From positions 5,173-69,172 of the forward strand of contig CALBCJ010000033.1 in the NCBI GenBank assembly GCA_937926975.1: a DNA stretch of 64,000 nt, in the 5' to 3' direction. This document shows, piece by piece, positions 1-10,541 of the stretch (positions within the stretch are counted from its first letter, which is position 1; every line of letters starts with the position of its first letter). The notes below the pieces were generated by a model that ran no database searches, was not told the DNA's origin, and saw nothing but the letters and a program-made list of their open reading frames with translations. Both the position numbers and the translations under genes were made by a program. This DNA comes from an uncultured Propionibacteriaceae bacterium (GTDB taxonomy: Bacteria; Actinomycetota; Actinomycetes; Propionibacteriales; Propionibacteriaceae).

Positions 1-160
1 GCTCACCACCCCCACACCGACCTGACTTGTCGCACTCGGAATTGTTCTGGTCCCGCCTACTCGCTGAGGTCCTTGCCAGAGATGGGTCACTAATAGCACG
101 GGACTGACGCTCCCCTTGCCCTCATGATATGGACCAGCCACCGTAGGCGCCCTGATCAGG

Positions 161-323
161 CGCGCAATGGAGCCTGATCTTTCTTAGAGGCCAGGAAGAG
201 GCCCAGCGGCGAGCCACTTAGCCAACCTCAATAGATCCCGGTCTCGAAGACTGGGAAAGGATGTTCCTGGACACTCGCGACGACCTTTCCGGAATGGAGC
301 CCGGTCGTGGAGACCGGGAATGG
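161..323 (-). repeat. Decayed terminal CRISPR repeats (trailer end)
   Basis: Three degenerate copies of the array repeat lie before the first intact one. The copy at 288-323 differs at about three positions. The copy at 225-260 keeps the framework with more changes (ACCTCAATAGATCCCGG in its first half). At 161-180 only the first half is still recognisable. Decay at this end and a perfect last repeat at 8374-8409 show that this is the oldest, leader-distal end, so new spacers enter at the high-coordinate end. Positions 1-160 hold no gene that I can see. Confidence 0.85.
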
Positions 324-507
324 GCCGGGGTGGCCTTGCCGATGTCGTGTACGGCACACAAGCCGCAATGGAGCCCGGTCTTGGAGACCGGGAATGGGGT
401 GATCCTCATCTGCATACCCATGTGGCGATCAGGCCACAATGGAGCCCGGTCTTGGAGACCGGGAATGGGCCCCCCGGCCCCGGATCGAGCGCTCAGGGCG
501 CCGAGCT

Positions 508-685
508 GCCGCAATGGAGCCCGGTCTTGGAGACCGGGAATGGACCTCCCGCACCAGCCGCCACGGGTTCCCAGGTACGCCGCAATGGAGCCCGGTCTTG
601 GAGACCGGGAATGGACCTCCCGCACCAGCCGCCACGGGTTCCCAGGTACGCCGCAATGGAGCCCGGTCTTGGAGACCGGGAATGG
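508..685. repeat. Adjacent duplicated spacer-repeat unit
   Basis: The 35-bp spacers at 544-578 and 615-649 are identical and stand next to each other, giving an exact 71-bp repeat-spacer duplication in the old part of the array. Slippage or unequal recombination between repeats is the simplest cause. Confidence 0.95.
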
Positions 686-3600
686 TGCGCCATTTTGGCA
701 TTCGACAGAGGGTCAAACGGGTCGCCGCCGCAATGGAGCCCGGTCTTGGAGACCGGGAATGGCCGGCCGAGGTCGGGGGCCCGGTCTCCGCCGCGCCAGC
801 CGCAATGGAGCCCGGTCTTGGAGACCGGGAATGGGGCCGGGTACCACTGGATGATCGACATGGACGGCGTCATGCCGCAATGGAGCCCGGTCTTGGAGAC
901 CGGGAATGGCGGCTGTGGCAGGACGCCGCTAGGCACAGCCGTGAGGCCGCAATGGAGCCCGGTCTTGGAGACCGGGAATGGGTTGTCCCTGAGACCGACC
1001 GCCGCCGGTCGGTCTCGCCGCCGCAATGGAGCCCGGTCTTGGAGACCGGGAATGGGCCGGGCAGCCAGCTGACCACGGCGAGCCTGGGGGCAGTGCCGCA
1101 ATGGAGCCCGGTCTTGGAGACCGGGAATGGGGGCTCAGGAGAGATCCTGAGCCCGGCACTGGTAGCCAGCCGCAATGGAGCCCGGTCTTGGAGACCGGGA
1201 ATGGGCCGCCGATGCGGCTCAGGGGATCGGCCGTAGAGCGGAGCCGCAATGGAGCCCGGTCTTGGAGACCGGGAATGGGTGTGACCCGGAGAACGACCCT
1301 CCCCAGGAGAGGGTGCCGCAATGGAGCCCGGTCTTGGAGACCGGGAATGGCTCCATCCGGAGGAACGCCCTCACCGCCGCACTCGTCAAGCCGCAATGGA
1401 GCCCGGTCTTGGAGACCGGGAATGGGCGCTGTCACTGGCTGACAGGACGGTCTCGCCGCCGCCGCCGCAATGGAGCCCGGTCTTGGAGACCGGGAATGGC
1501 TGCGAGCGCTGACCACATCGTCCCGACGGTAGTTGCGCCGCAATGGAGCCCGGTCTTGGAGACCGGGAATGGCCACCGGCCCCTTCCCGTCCGTCCGCGT
1601 GACAGACAAGCCGCAATGGAGCCCGGTCTTGGAGACCGGGAATGGTACCGCACCATCATCCTCCGCGTACAGCGGAGGTCCGGGCCGCAATGGAGCCCGG
1701 TCTTGGAGACCGGGAATGGCTCCGCATCCTCCAGACCGGATGGGCACGGTACGAGGCCGCAATGGAGCCCGGTCTTGGAGACCGGGAATGGGAGCACCCC
1801 CTCACCGCCACCCAGCGGTGGACCCTCAGCCGCAATGGAGCCCGGTCTTGGAGACCGGGAATGGCGCCCTACCCAGGGGGGGCCAGCCCAGAAGTGGGGT
1901 AGCCGCAATGGAGCCCGGTCTTGGAGACCGGGAATGGCCCCGACACCGGGTCAACCGCATACCACAGCATCAAGCCGCAATGGAGCCCGGTCTTGGAGAC
2001 CGGGAATGGACCCGCACCCACTCGCCACCATCCGTCGTCTTCGGGGTGCCGCAATGGAGCCCGGTCTTGGAGACCGGGAATGGTGGCCGGAGGAGCGGGA
2101 CCAGTGACCCGGCCGAAGTGGGCCGCAATGGAGCCCGGTCTTGGAGACCGGGAATGGGCACCCTATCGAGCGATACGGGGTCGCATTAACCCAGGCGCCG
2201 CAATGGAGCCCGGTCTTGGAGACCGGGAATGGCGGCGGTCGAGGCTAAGGCTTTGGCGATGGGGTTGAAGCCGCAATGGAGCCCGGTCTTGGAGACCGGG
2301 AATGGCCTCCACGACCTCGCCCTCGGCGGCGACCCGGCCGGTGCCGCAATGGAGCCCGGTCTTGGAGACCGGGAATGGCGGCTGGAGCGGACCGGGCTAC
2401 CACTGGATGGTCGACATGCCGCAATGGAGCCCGGTCTTGGAGACCGGGAATGGGAATCTTATCCGTATTTACCAGACACGCTAGCATCTGCCGCAATGGA
2501 GCCCGGTCTTGGAGACCGGGAATGGCCGGACGGATAGGACGGCTGGACTTTCACTGCCGCGCCGCAATGGAGCCCGGTCTTGGAGACCGGGAATGGCGTA
2601 CATTTCGATCGCGCTGTGCACCAAGTCCCTGCAGCCGCAATGGAGCCCGGTCTTGGAGACCGGGAATGGCCCCACACCTGATCATCACCGCGCGTGTGAC
2701 CGGGACGAGCCGCAATGGAGCCCGGTCTTGGAGACCGGGAATGGACAGTCTGAGTCTCAGCGCGCGTCTCCAGATAGTCACCAGCCGCAATGGAGCCCGG
2801 TCTTGGAGACCGGGAATGGATGACAATCTCTCTATTTGCTACCCTGTCAAAGCAGAGCCGCAATGGAGCCCGGTCTTGGAGACCGGGAATGGGTCCGCGA
2901 TGATGGCGGGAGGGAGGTGACCGTGATGGCCGCAATGGAGCCCGGTCTTGGAGACCGGGAATGGCTGGAGAGTCGTTCCGAGCCTCGATTCGGAGGCGAC
3001 TCTGCCGCAATGGAGCCCGGTCTTGGAGACCGGGAATGGTCGGCTCGAGCGGCACAACGAAGTCGTGCGCAATAACCGCCGCAATGGAGCCCGGTCTTGG
3101 AGACCGGGAATGGACAAAATCATGACGAGTATTCTCACGAATTAACGCCGTCGCCGCAATGGAGCCCGGTCTTGGAGACCGGGAATGGCCCTGACGAGCT
3201 GCTGGCGTGGGCCCCCGACATCGAGCAGCCGCAATGGAGCCCGGTCTTGGAGACCGGGAATGGTCCGTCACTCGTGGCGTCGACCAGCCGGGCCACAACG
3301 CCGCAATGGAGCCCGGTCTTGGAGACCGGGAATGGCGGTAGGCTGGGGGCATGACAGACACCGACGCAAGAAAGCCGCAATGGAGCCCGGTCTTGGAGAC
3401 CGGGAATGGGGCGGAGAACGTCGTGATGCCACTCGACGGGCAGGTGCCGCAATGGAGCCCGGTCTTGGAGACCGGGAATGGGAGGACATCGCATGGTCCA
3501 TCTTCGAGGCCCGGCGGCCGCAATGGAGCCCGATCTTGGAGACCGGGAATGGCCTGCACGATGTGCCTACTCAGGCACAAGCGTGATAGCCGCAATGGAG

Positions 3601-4174
3601 CCCGGTCTTGGAGACCGGGAATGGCCCTAAGAGGATAGCAAATAGACAGATTGTCATTTCGCCGCAATGGAGCCCGGTCTTGGAGACCGGGAATGGCAAG
3701 CGCTTGCCACTCCAGCGCGGCCTCGTACTCGGGCCGCAATGGAGCCCGGTCTTGGAGACCGGGAATGGGGAAAACGCGGATGATCGCTGATATCTTCGCT
3801 AGTATCTGCCGCAATGGAGCCCGGTCTTGGAGACCGGGAATGGCCCAAGCGCTTGCCACTCCAGCGCGGCCTCGTACTCGGGCCGCAATGGAGCCCGGTC
3901 TTGGAGACCGGGAATGGGTTGAGACGTCGGGCGCTACGATTGAGCAGGCGCGTCGGCCGCAATGGAGCCCGGTCTTGGAGACCGGGAATGGCTCTGCCGG
4001 GACCTGGTATATAGCGCACTAAAAATGTACGCCGCAATGGAGCCCGGTCTTGGAGACCGGGAATGGTCTAGGAGTAGTTGGTCTAGAGGTGACTTTTTTA
4101 GTTGCCGCAATGGAGCCCGGTCTTGGAGACCGGGAATGGCTCGACGGCCCGGAGCCCGCGGATCACGTCAGGGA

Positions 4175-4356
4175 GCCGCAATGGAGCCCGGTCTTGGAGA
4201 CCGGGAATGGCCCCGACGGGCATCCTGTCAACCAGCCGCGGCAGGGAGCCGCAATGGAGCCCGGTCTTGGAGACCGGGAATGGCCCCGACGGGCATCCTG
4301 TCAACCAGCCGCGGCAGGGAGCCGCAATGGAGCCCGGTCTTGGAGACCGGGAATGG
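4175..4356. repeat. Adjacent duplicated spacer-repeat unit
   Basis: The 37-bp spacers at 4211-4247 and 4284-4320 are identical, giving an exact 73-bp repeat-spacer duplication. The equal lengths point to duplication of the unit rather than two acquisitions. Confidence 0.95.
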
Positions 4357-6742
4357 CCCACCACCGCAGCGGCCCCATCACAGACGACGAGCCGCAATGG
4401 AGCCCGGTCTTGGAGACCGGGAATGGCGGTACCCGGTCCGCCAGCCGCTACTCGGCATGAGGCCGCAATGGAGCCCGGTCTTGGAGACCGGGAATGGATC
4501 TGCCCGATGACAGGCACGACGTTCTGCCCGATGCCGCAATGGAGCCCGGTCTTGGAGACCGGGAATGGGGCCACATCGCCCCCCGCCTGGACGGCACCAG
4601 CAGCCTGCCGCAATGGAGCCCGGTCTTGGAGACCGGGAATGGGCAGAACGTCCGGTGGCACCACGCCGATGCCACTGAGCGGCCGCAATGGAGCCCGGTC
4701 TTGGAGACCGGGAATGGCTGCTGCGGCCTGAGCTGCCTGTGGACCCAGGGAGGCTGCCGCAATGGAGCCCGGTCTTGGAGACCGGGAATGGCGGTACGAC
4801 CCAACCGACCTCCACGGCGACAGCACCGAGCCGCAATGGAGCCCGGTCTTGGAGACCGGGAATGGCCGATGCAAGGGGTCAGGCACCCACCTGAGCCCGA
4901 TGGCCGCAATGGAGCCCGGTCTTGGAGACCGGGAATGGCGGGACCGAGGCCCAGAGCGGGGTGTCGTCGGGGGGCCGCAATGGAGCCCGGTCTTGGAGAC
5001 CGGGAATGGGGCGGTATTCGAGGCTGAGCGCAACGGCGTCGGCCTGCCGCAATGGAGCCCGGTCTTGGAGACCGGGAATGGGCCTCACCCTTGTCGGTCC
5101 AGGGCAGCGTCCACCAGGCGCCGCAATGGAGCCCGGTCTTGGAGACCGGGAATGGGCCCCGCCGGACGGTGCTCCGAGGGCTGGCCACGATGCCGCAATG
5201 GAGCCCGGTCTTGGAGACCGGGAATGGCGGTCTCGGCACTCCGGCCCCGTGGGGCTCGTCAGCGAGCCGCAATGGAGCCCGGTCTTGGAGACCGGGAATG
5301 GTGGGACACTGCTGGCCTGCGCCACCGCGCCGGCCAAGCCGCAATGGAGCCCGGTCTTGGAGACCGGGAATGGCGGTACGACCCAACCGACCTCCACGGC
5401 GACAGCACCGAGCCGCAATGGAGCCCGGTCTTGGAGACCGGGAATGCGGCCGCGCGCTCCGCCACCAGGGCTCGGCGCCCTGCGTCGCGCCGCAATGGAG
5501 CCCGGTCTTGGAGACCGGGAATGGCCGCCCGGCCAGCCCGGCTTGACGGGCCTGGGGCATGGTGCCGCAATGGAGCCCGGTCTTGGAGACCGGGAATGGC
5601 CTCGGCGGCGCCGTCCTCGCCTGCGACGGTGTAGCCGCAATGGAGCCCGGTCTTGGAGACCGGGAATGGTGGCGGTGGCGCCCTGCTGCACGGCGCCAAG
5701 TACGGCTCGCCGCAATGGAGCCCGGTCTTGGAGACCGGGAATGGCTGGTGGTCCTCGTCGGCGTACAGGACCTCGTCAGAGCCGCAATGGAGCCCGGTCT
5801 TGGAGACCGGGAATGGTGCCACGCCTTACTAGGAGCCGCCTGGCGGGCGGCATGCCGCAATGGAGCCCGGTCTTGGAGACCGGGAATGGTTGTACAGGCC
5901 GGTCATCGCGAACTCGATCTCGGCGGTCGTGCCGCAATGGAGCCCGGTCTTGGAGACCGGGAATGGGTGCAGTGGAGCGCCCCCGGCGCGGAGCGGGAGA
6001 CCCGCGCCGCAATGGAGCCCGGTCTTGGAGACCGGGAATGGTTGAGGACGTTGCGTGGGCCATCTTCGAGGCCCAGAGGCCGCAATGGAGCCCGGTCTTG
6101 GAGACCGGGAATGGCTGCGGCGGCGTCCTCAACGTACGTCCCGCTGGGGGTGACGCCGCAATGGAGCCCGGTCTTGGAGACCGGGAATGGCCGCGTCTGG
6201 CCATTAGGCCGCGTCCTCGACCACCGCGCCGCAATGGAGCCCGGTCTTGGAGACCGGGAATGGTCCGCATCGGCACCATCCCCGGAGCCTGGGCCGAGGC
6301 CGCAATGGAGCCCGGTCTTGGAGACCGGGAATGGCATCCTGAGCGACTCGGCGGTCCGCCGGGGCGGCGAGCCGCAATGGAGCCCGGTCTTGGAGACCGG
6401 GAATGGGCCACCCCGACCGCAAGCCCCGGGAGCTCCACCCTCCGGCCGCAATGGAGCCCGGTCTTGGAGACCGGGAATGGCAAGGAGTACGGAATTCCGC
6501 CTGTTTCTACGCAGATCGGGCCGCAATGGAGCCCGGTCTTGGAGACCGGGAATGGATTTGCAACCCTCGAGTTTACGTATGTGATATACGTGCCGCAATG
6601 GAGCCCGGTCTTGGAGACCGGGAATGGCGAGGCTGAGCGCAACGGCGCCGGGCTCAAGCCCGGAGTGGGCCGCAATGGAGCCCGGTCTTGGAGACCGGGA
6701 ATGGGTGGCCGTGTTCCCGGTCATCTGCGCGGCTACGGCGAT

Positions 6743-7222
6743 GCCGCAATGGAGCCCGGTCTTGGAGACCGGGAATGGGCGCGATCCTGATAAGCACGAC
6801 TGCCCATATCCTAGGTGCCGCAATGGAGCCCGGTCTTGGAGACCGGGAATGGGGGGTGGAAGCGCTGGCGACGGGGCCGGCACTACGGCTGGCCGCAATG
6901 GAGCCCGGTCTTGGAGACCGGGAATGGAGGGGGTCCTGGGGGAAGGGCTTCCGAGCGAGGAGCTGCCGCAATGGAGCCCGGTCTTGGAGACCGGGAATGG
7001 GCGCGATCCTGATAAGCACGACTGCCCATATCCTAGGTGCCGCAATGGAGCCCGGTCTTGGAGACCGGGAATGGGGGGTGGAAGCGCTGGCGACGGGGCC
7101 GGCACTACGGCTGGCCGCAATGGAGCCCGGTCTTGGAGACCGGGAATGGAGGGGGTCCTGGGGGAAGGGCTTCCGAGCGAGGAGCTGCCGCAATGGAGCC
7201 CGGTCTTGGAGACCGGGAATGG
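6743..7222. repeat. 222-bp tandem duplication of three spacer-repeat units
   Basis: The block 6743-6964, which contains three repeats and three spacers, is repeated exactly as 6965-7186, so the spacers at 6779, 6853 and 6928 reappear at 7001, 7075 and 7150. The shared order and lengths mark a single segmental duplication by recombination between repeats. Confidence 0.97.
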
Positions 7223-8409
7223 CTGGTGGTCCGTCGTCTCCCGCCAGGCCTGATACCATGCCGCAATGGAGCCCGGTCTTGGAGACCGGGAATGGCGCCC
7301 TCCCCGGTGAGCCGGGAGGCTGAGGATATCGGCCGCAATGGAGCCCGGTCTTGGAGACCGGGAATGGCCGCCGGAAGGGCGGGATGACCGTGGTCACCGA
7401 GATCTGCCGGGCCGCAATGGAGCCCGGTCTTGGAGACCGGGAATGGCTGGATGACCAGGGTGCCTACCATTTCGTGACCGAGCACGGCCGCAATGGAGCC
7501 CGGTCTTGGAGACCGGGAATGGGTAGGCGATAGCGAGGAGTATTATGATTACTGCGACGCGCCGCAATGGAGCCCGGTCTTGGAGACCGGGAATGGCGAT
7601 GTCCGTCACCCCAGAAATCGAGGACGGCGACCGCCGCAATGGAGCCCGGTCTTGGAGACCGGGAATGGGCGATACGGAGTGTCACTCACCCAGGCGGCCA
7701 TCGAGCCGCAATGGAGCCCGGTCTTGGAGACCGGGAATGGGTCCGCGTCCCCCAGACCGTCGAGGCCATCCACCGAGAGCCGCAATGGAGCCCGGTCTTG
7801 GAGACCGGGAATGGCGGGACGCCCATGACGTCCAGCTTAGCGTGCACGAGCGCACGGCCGCAATGGAGCCCGGTCTTGGAGACCGGGAATGGCGGGGGTG
7901 GAAGCGCTGGAGGCAGGGACGGCACTACGGCTGGCCGCAATGGAGCCCGGTCTTGGAGACCGGGAATGGGTCCGGGTCGAGGATGTGACCTGGGCTGTAT
8001 TCGAGGCGCCGCAATGGAGCCCGGTCTTGGAGACCGGGAATGGTAAATTGGCCTGTGATAGGCGTCCACCTCGTGAATGGGCCGCAATGGAGCCCGGTCT
8101 TGGAGACCGGGAATGGGTCCGAGCGGTCGACGAGTCGGCCTGCGACGAGCGGGGCCGCAATGGAGCCCGGTCTTGGAGACCGGGAATGGAGGGCCAGGTA
8201 GAGGACGCTACGACCGGCAGCCCGGACGCCGCAATGGAGCCCGGTCTTGGAGACCGGGAATGGAGGGTCGACTCGATCTGACTAAGCCGCTCATCACCGT
8301 GCCGCAATGGAGCCCGGTCTTGGAGACCGGGAATGGCATCAAGGCCAGCCGGAACCCCGACCGTACCCGGAGTGCCGCAATGGAGCCCGGTCTTGGAGAC
8401 CGGGAATGG

Positions 8410-8578
8410 AGCACCCGGATGAAGAGCCCTGCGACAAGGAGGATCGCACGGCCTTGCGAGCGCTGTCAACCGGGGCTGCCTCGGTCCGCAGTCTCGCGGA
8501 CCCACGGAGCCCCTGTACCTTGCTCTGACAAGGCAGCGAGGGCTCCAGCGACGGCATGGCCGCACCACAGCGCTCGAG
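8410..8578 (-). promoter_or_regulatory. CRISPR leader
   Basis: This 169-bp gap lies between the newest repeat and the stop of cas2, and no convincing gene lies in it. By position it is the leader and adaptation site. Unlike many leaders it is not AT-rich. It holds an inverted repeat, GGTCCGC (8483-8489) and GCGGACC (8496-8502), and a minus-strand TTGACA (8469-8464) that could be a -35 element. The -10 at the expected distance is poor, so the array may partly rely on read-through from the cas operon. Confidence 0.7.
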
Positions 8579-8869
8579 CTAGACAATCTGCACCCCTCGT
8601 ACCGGGAGCGGCAGATGAGCGCCGACGAACGTGAACCGCTTCTCGCCAGGGTCTCCCAGGTCAACGATCACCACCGAGTCCTCACTGAGGTTCATCAGCC
8701 GCTCACTCTTTGCTCGCAGGTGAATCAGCTCCGTTTTCGTCAGGTCGCAGATAAAGACAGAGTACTGCAGTCTCTCTCCGTGTGCTTCCATCAGCTTGCA
8801 TATCTGGCGCAGCCTGCGGGGCTCTCGAATATCATACGCTATGAGGTAGCGGCGGCGTCGGCTGGTCAT
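8579..8869 (-). CDS. cas2: Cas2, CRISPR adaptation protein
   Basis: This 96-aa protein is the expected size for Cas2. It opens with a ferredoxin-like first strand carrying the conserved aspartate (RRYLIAYDIREPRRL), followed by the LQYSVFICDL segment of the family. Cas2 dimers bridge two Cas1 dimers to form the spacer integrase. The start codon overlaps the stop of the upstream cas4/cas1 gene by 4 bp (ATGA), which implies translational coupling. It is the last gene of the operon, and the array leader begins directly after it. Confidence 0.96.
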   Translation of the reverse strand: MTSRRRRYLIAYDIREPRRLRQICKLMEAHGERLQYSVFICDLTKTELIHLRAKSERLMNLSEDSVVIVDLGDPGEKRFTFVGAHLPLPVRGVQIV

Positions 8870-10536
8870 CGGGTCACCATCGGCGTGTACTGCTCCAACT
8901 CTCCCAAGACGACAGCACCCAGCAGGCGTGCTTGCACGTCCAAGATCCTTCGGTAGGAAGCGCGGTACCCGAACTGCGGGTGAGTGATCTCATGATCGAG
9001 ACGTCGCTCGTACGCTCTGAGCACCGCCTTCCTGCCGCTAGCCTCCAGCATGCAGCCACCCGCCCGGGTCTTGAAGTCGCGAGGACCGACCTCGCCATTG
9101 TTCAGCACCTGCAGCACCACGCTCTCACAGAGGAGCGGCCGGAACTCCTCGGCCAGGTCCAGCGCCAGAGCCGGTCTACCAAACCGCGGCCGGTGGAAGA
9201 CTCCGTAGTACGGGTCAAACCCTATGGCGTACAGCACCACTGTCAGGTCCTTCACTAGCAGGGAGTAGCAGAACGACAGCAGGGCATTGACGGGGTCTGG
9301 AGGTGGCCGTCGCTTTCGCCCGTTCTCGACGAACCCTGACGTGTCGACGCGAGACTCGGCACTGACCATCGAGAGGAAGCCCTCGAAGTACATCCGGGCC
9401 GCCGATCCCTCCACCCCCAGCAGCTGCTCTGACGACCCTGCGACCAGAGCGGCGTCGGCGAGGCGCTTCAGGCGGTCCGCCAGGTGCGGCTGGTCCTGGC
9501 GGGCGTTGCGTCGCATGAGCGTCCGACTGTTGCGGATCTTCCCCGAGATCATCCGCTGAGCAATCGCCAGCTTCTCGGGCTCCGGCATCGTGAACTGACG
9601 GATACGAAGATCCACGTTCCTCCCCGGCAGTCCTTCCGCTAGCCCAGAGAACCAGCCGCCATAGCTGAACCACAGCAGCGGAATGTCACACCTCAGCAGC
9701 TCCCGGGTCGCCTGCGCAGACACCGTCACGTTGCCGAAGACGCACAGCTGGCTCACGTCGATCAGTCGGTAGCTCGCCTGGAGGTCACCCTCCAAGCGGA
9801 CCTCTAGACGGTCCCGGCGGACCCCGACCACAGCCCCCTGCAGCGTCACGTACACCGGACGTCCTTCGAGCACCGGAGCCATGAGCCGCTTCAGTGGACG
9901 GCGCTCCCGCGGCGGCTGCCGCAGAGCACCCAGCTCATCGGGCAAGCAGATCCCGACCAGGGAGCACCGCGGACACTTTGGACTGTGAACCAGCGGAGGT
10001 GGCGCCTCCGGAGCTGCTGCTACCTTCCGGGCGTCCGCCACCGTCTGGGAAACCTCGTCGATGGCAAGCTGGTCGACAGGGACTCGGACACGCTGACGCG
10101 GTTCGGCGTACCAGATCTCGGCCCAGGCCACCCGGTATCCCGCCTCCTGCAGCAAAAGTGCCTGAATCAGCGACTGCACCCGGTCGGTCGGCCAGGCGGA
10201 GCCGTCCTTGCCTGGCCTGCCCTTCTTGTAGTCGACCGGAACCACGCAGCCGTCACCACCATCCTCCACCAGGTCGAGCGTCGCGGTGAGTCCCAGCGTC
10301 GGCGATGTCAGGGCGACGGAGCGCGCCCGTCGCCCTGCCCACGCCTCGGACGGGTCTGGCAGGTCTCCGCTCTCCTGATCGACGACACGGTGCAGGTACA
10401 GCCCTTCCTCAACATCGTCGCTGGTCGCGAACTGGCGCTGCACCCACTCCAGATGGAACAGCCGCGGGCAGTACACGAACTCGTTCATCATGCGAGCCGG
10501 AATCGTCTCCGGCAGCCCGGCATCACTCGCTGGCAT
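8866..10536 (-). CDS. cas4-cas1: Cas4-Cas1 fusion, spacer-processing integrase
   Basis: This 556-aa fusion is typical of subtype I-G. The N-terminal ~190 residues are Cas4: an early cysteine in the CPRLFHLEW motif, a central PD-(D/E)XK-like stretch (VPVDYKKGRPG), and a distal cysteine cluster (CPRCSLVGIC) for an Fe-S centre. The rest is Cas1, with the metal-binding glutamate in GVEGSAARMYF, the histidine in YYGVFHRPRFG, and the following acidic LALDLAEEFRP. Cas4 trims prespacers by PAM and Cas1 integrates them. I chose the ATG at 10536, 5 bp after the upstream stop. A longer open frame reaches 10650, but it overlaps the previous gene. Confidence 0.95.
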   Translation of the reverse strand: MPASDAGLPETIPARMMNEFVYCPRLFHLEWVQRQFATSDDVEEGLYLHRVVDQESGDLPDPSEAWAGRRARSVALTSPTLGLTATLDLVEDGGDGCVVPVDYKKGRPGKDGSAWPTDRVQSLIQALLLQEAGYRVAWAEIWYAEPRQRVRVPVDQLAIDEVSQTVADARKVAAAPEAPPPLVHSPKCPRCSLVGICLPDELGALRQPPRERRPLKRLMAPVLEGRPVYVTLQGAVVGVRRDRLEVRLEGDLQASYRLIDVSQLCVFGNVTVSAQATRELLRCDIPLLWFSYGGWFSGLAEGLPGRNVDLRIRQFTMPEPEKLAIAQRMISGKIRNSRTLMRRNARQDQPHLADRLKRLADAALVAGSSEQLLGVEGSAARMYFEGFLSMVSAESRVDTSGFVENGRKRRPPPDPVNALLSFCYSLLVKDLTVVLYAIGFDPYYGVFHRPRFGRPALALDLAEEFRPLLCESVVLQVLNNGEVGPRDFKTRAGGCMLEASGRKAVLRAYERRLDHEITHPQFGYRASYRRILDVQARLLGAVVLGELEQYTPMVTR

Positions 10537-10541
10537 GGCTG

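Larger units (their letters stand above)
362..8409 (-). CRISPR. Type I-G CRISPR array, 110 repeats and 109 spacers
   Basis: I counted 110 copies of a 36-bp repeat that starts GCCGCAATGGAGC on the plus strand and ends AATGG. They are spaced 70-79 bp apart, giving spacers of 34-43 bp. The repeat contains a perfect 8-bp stem, CCCGGTCT / AGACCGGG, around a 3-nt loop. Read on the minus strand it ends ATTGCGGC, the usual 3' handle form, so crRNA is expected from the minus strand, away from the cas genes. The only variants I noticed are A for G at 436, A for G at 3533 and C for G at 5447. Several spacers are duplicated or related to one another; see the separate repeat entries. Confidence 0.98.

Noticed and set aside
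2454..3807. Possible further spacer family (spacers ending GCTAGCATCT and GCTAGTATCT at 2454-2489 and 3772-3807)
   Set aside because: The similarity is limited to about ten bases at one end and does not extend into a shared peptide.
1646..5780. Possible LYA(E/D)(D/E) spacer pair at 1646-1683 and 5745-5780
   Set aside because: Only a five- to six-residue reverse-strand match; too short to claim a common source without a search.
218..8664. Dozens of open frames on both strands across the array with recurring peptides such as NGARSWRPGM or IPGLQDRAPL
   Set aside because: They are translations of the CRISPR repeat and spacers in different frames. Repeat lengths and variable spacers rule out real proteins.
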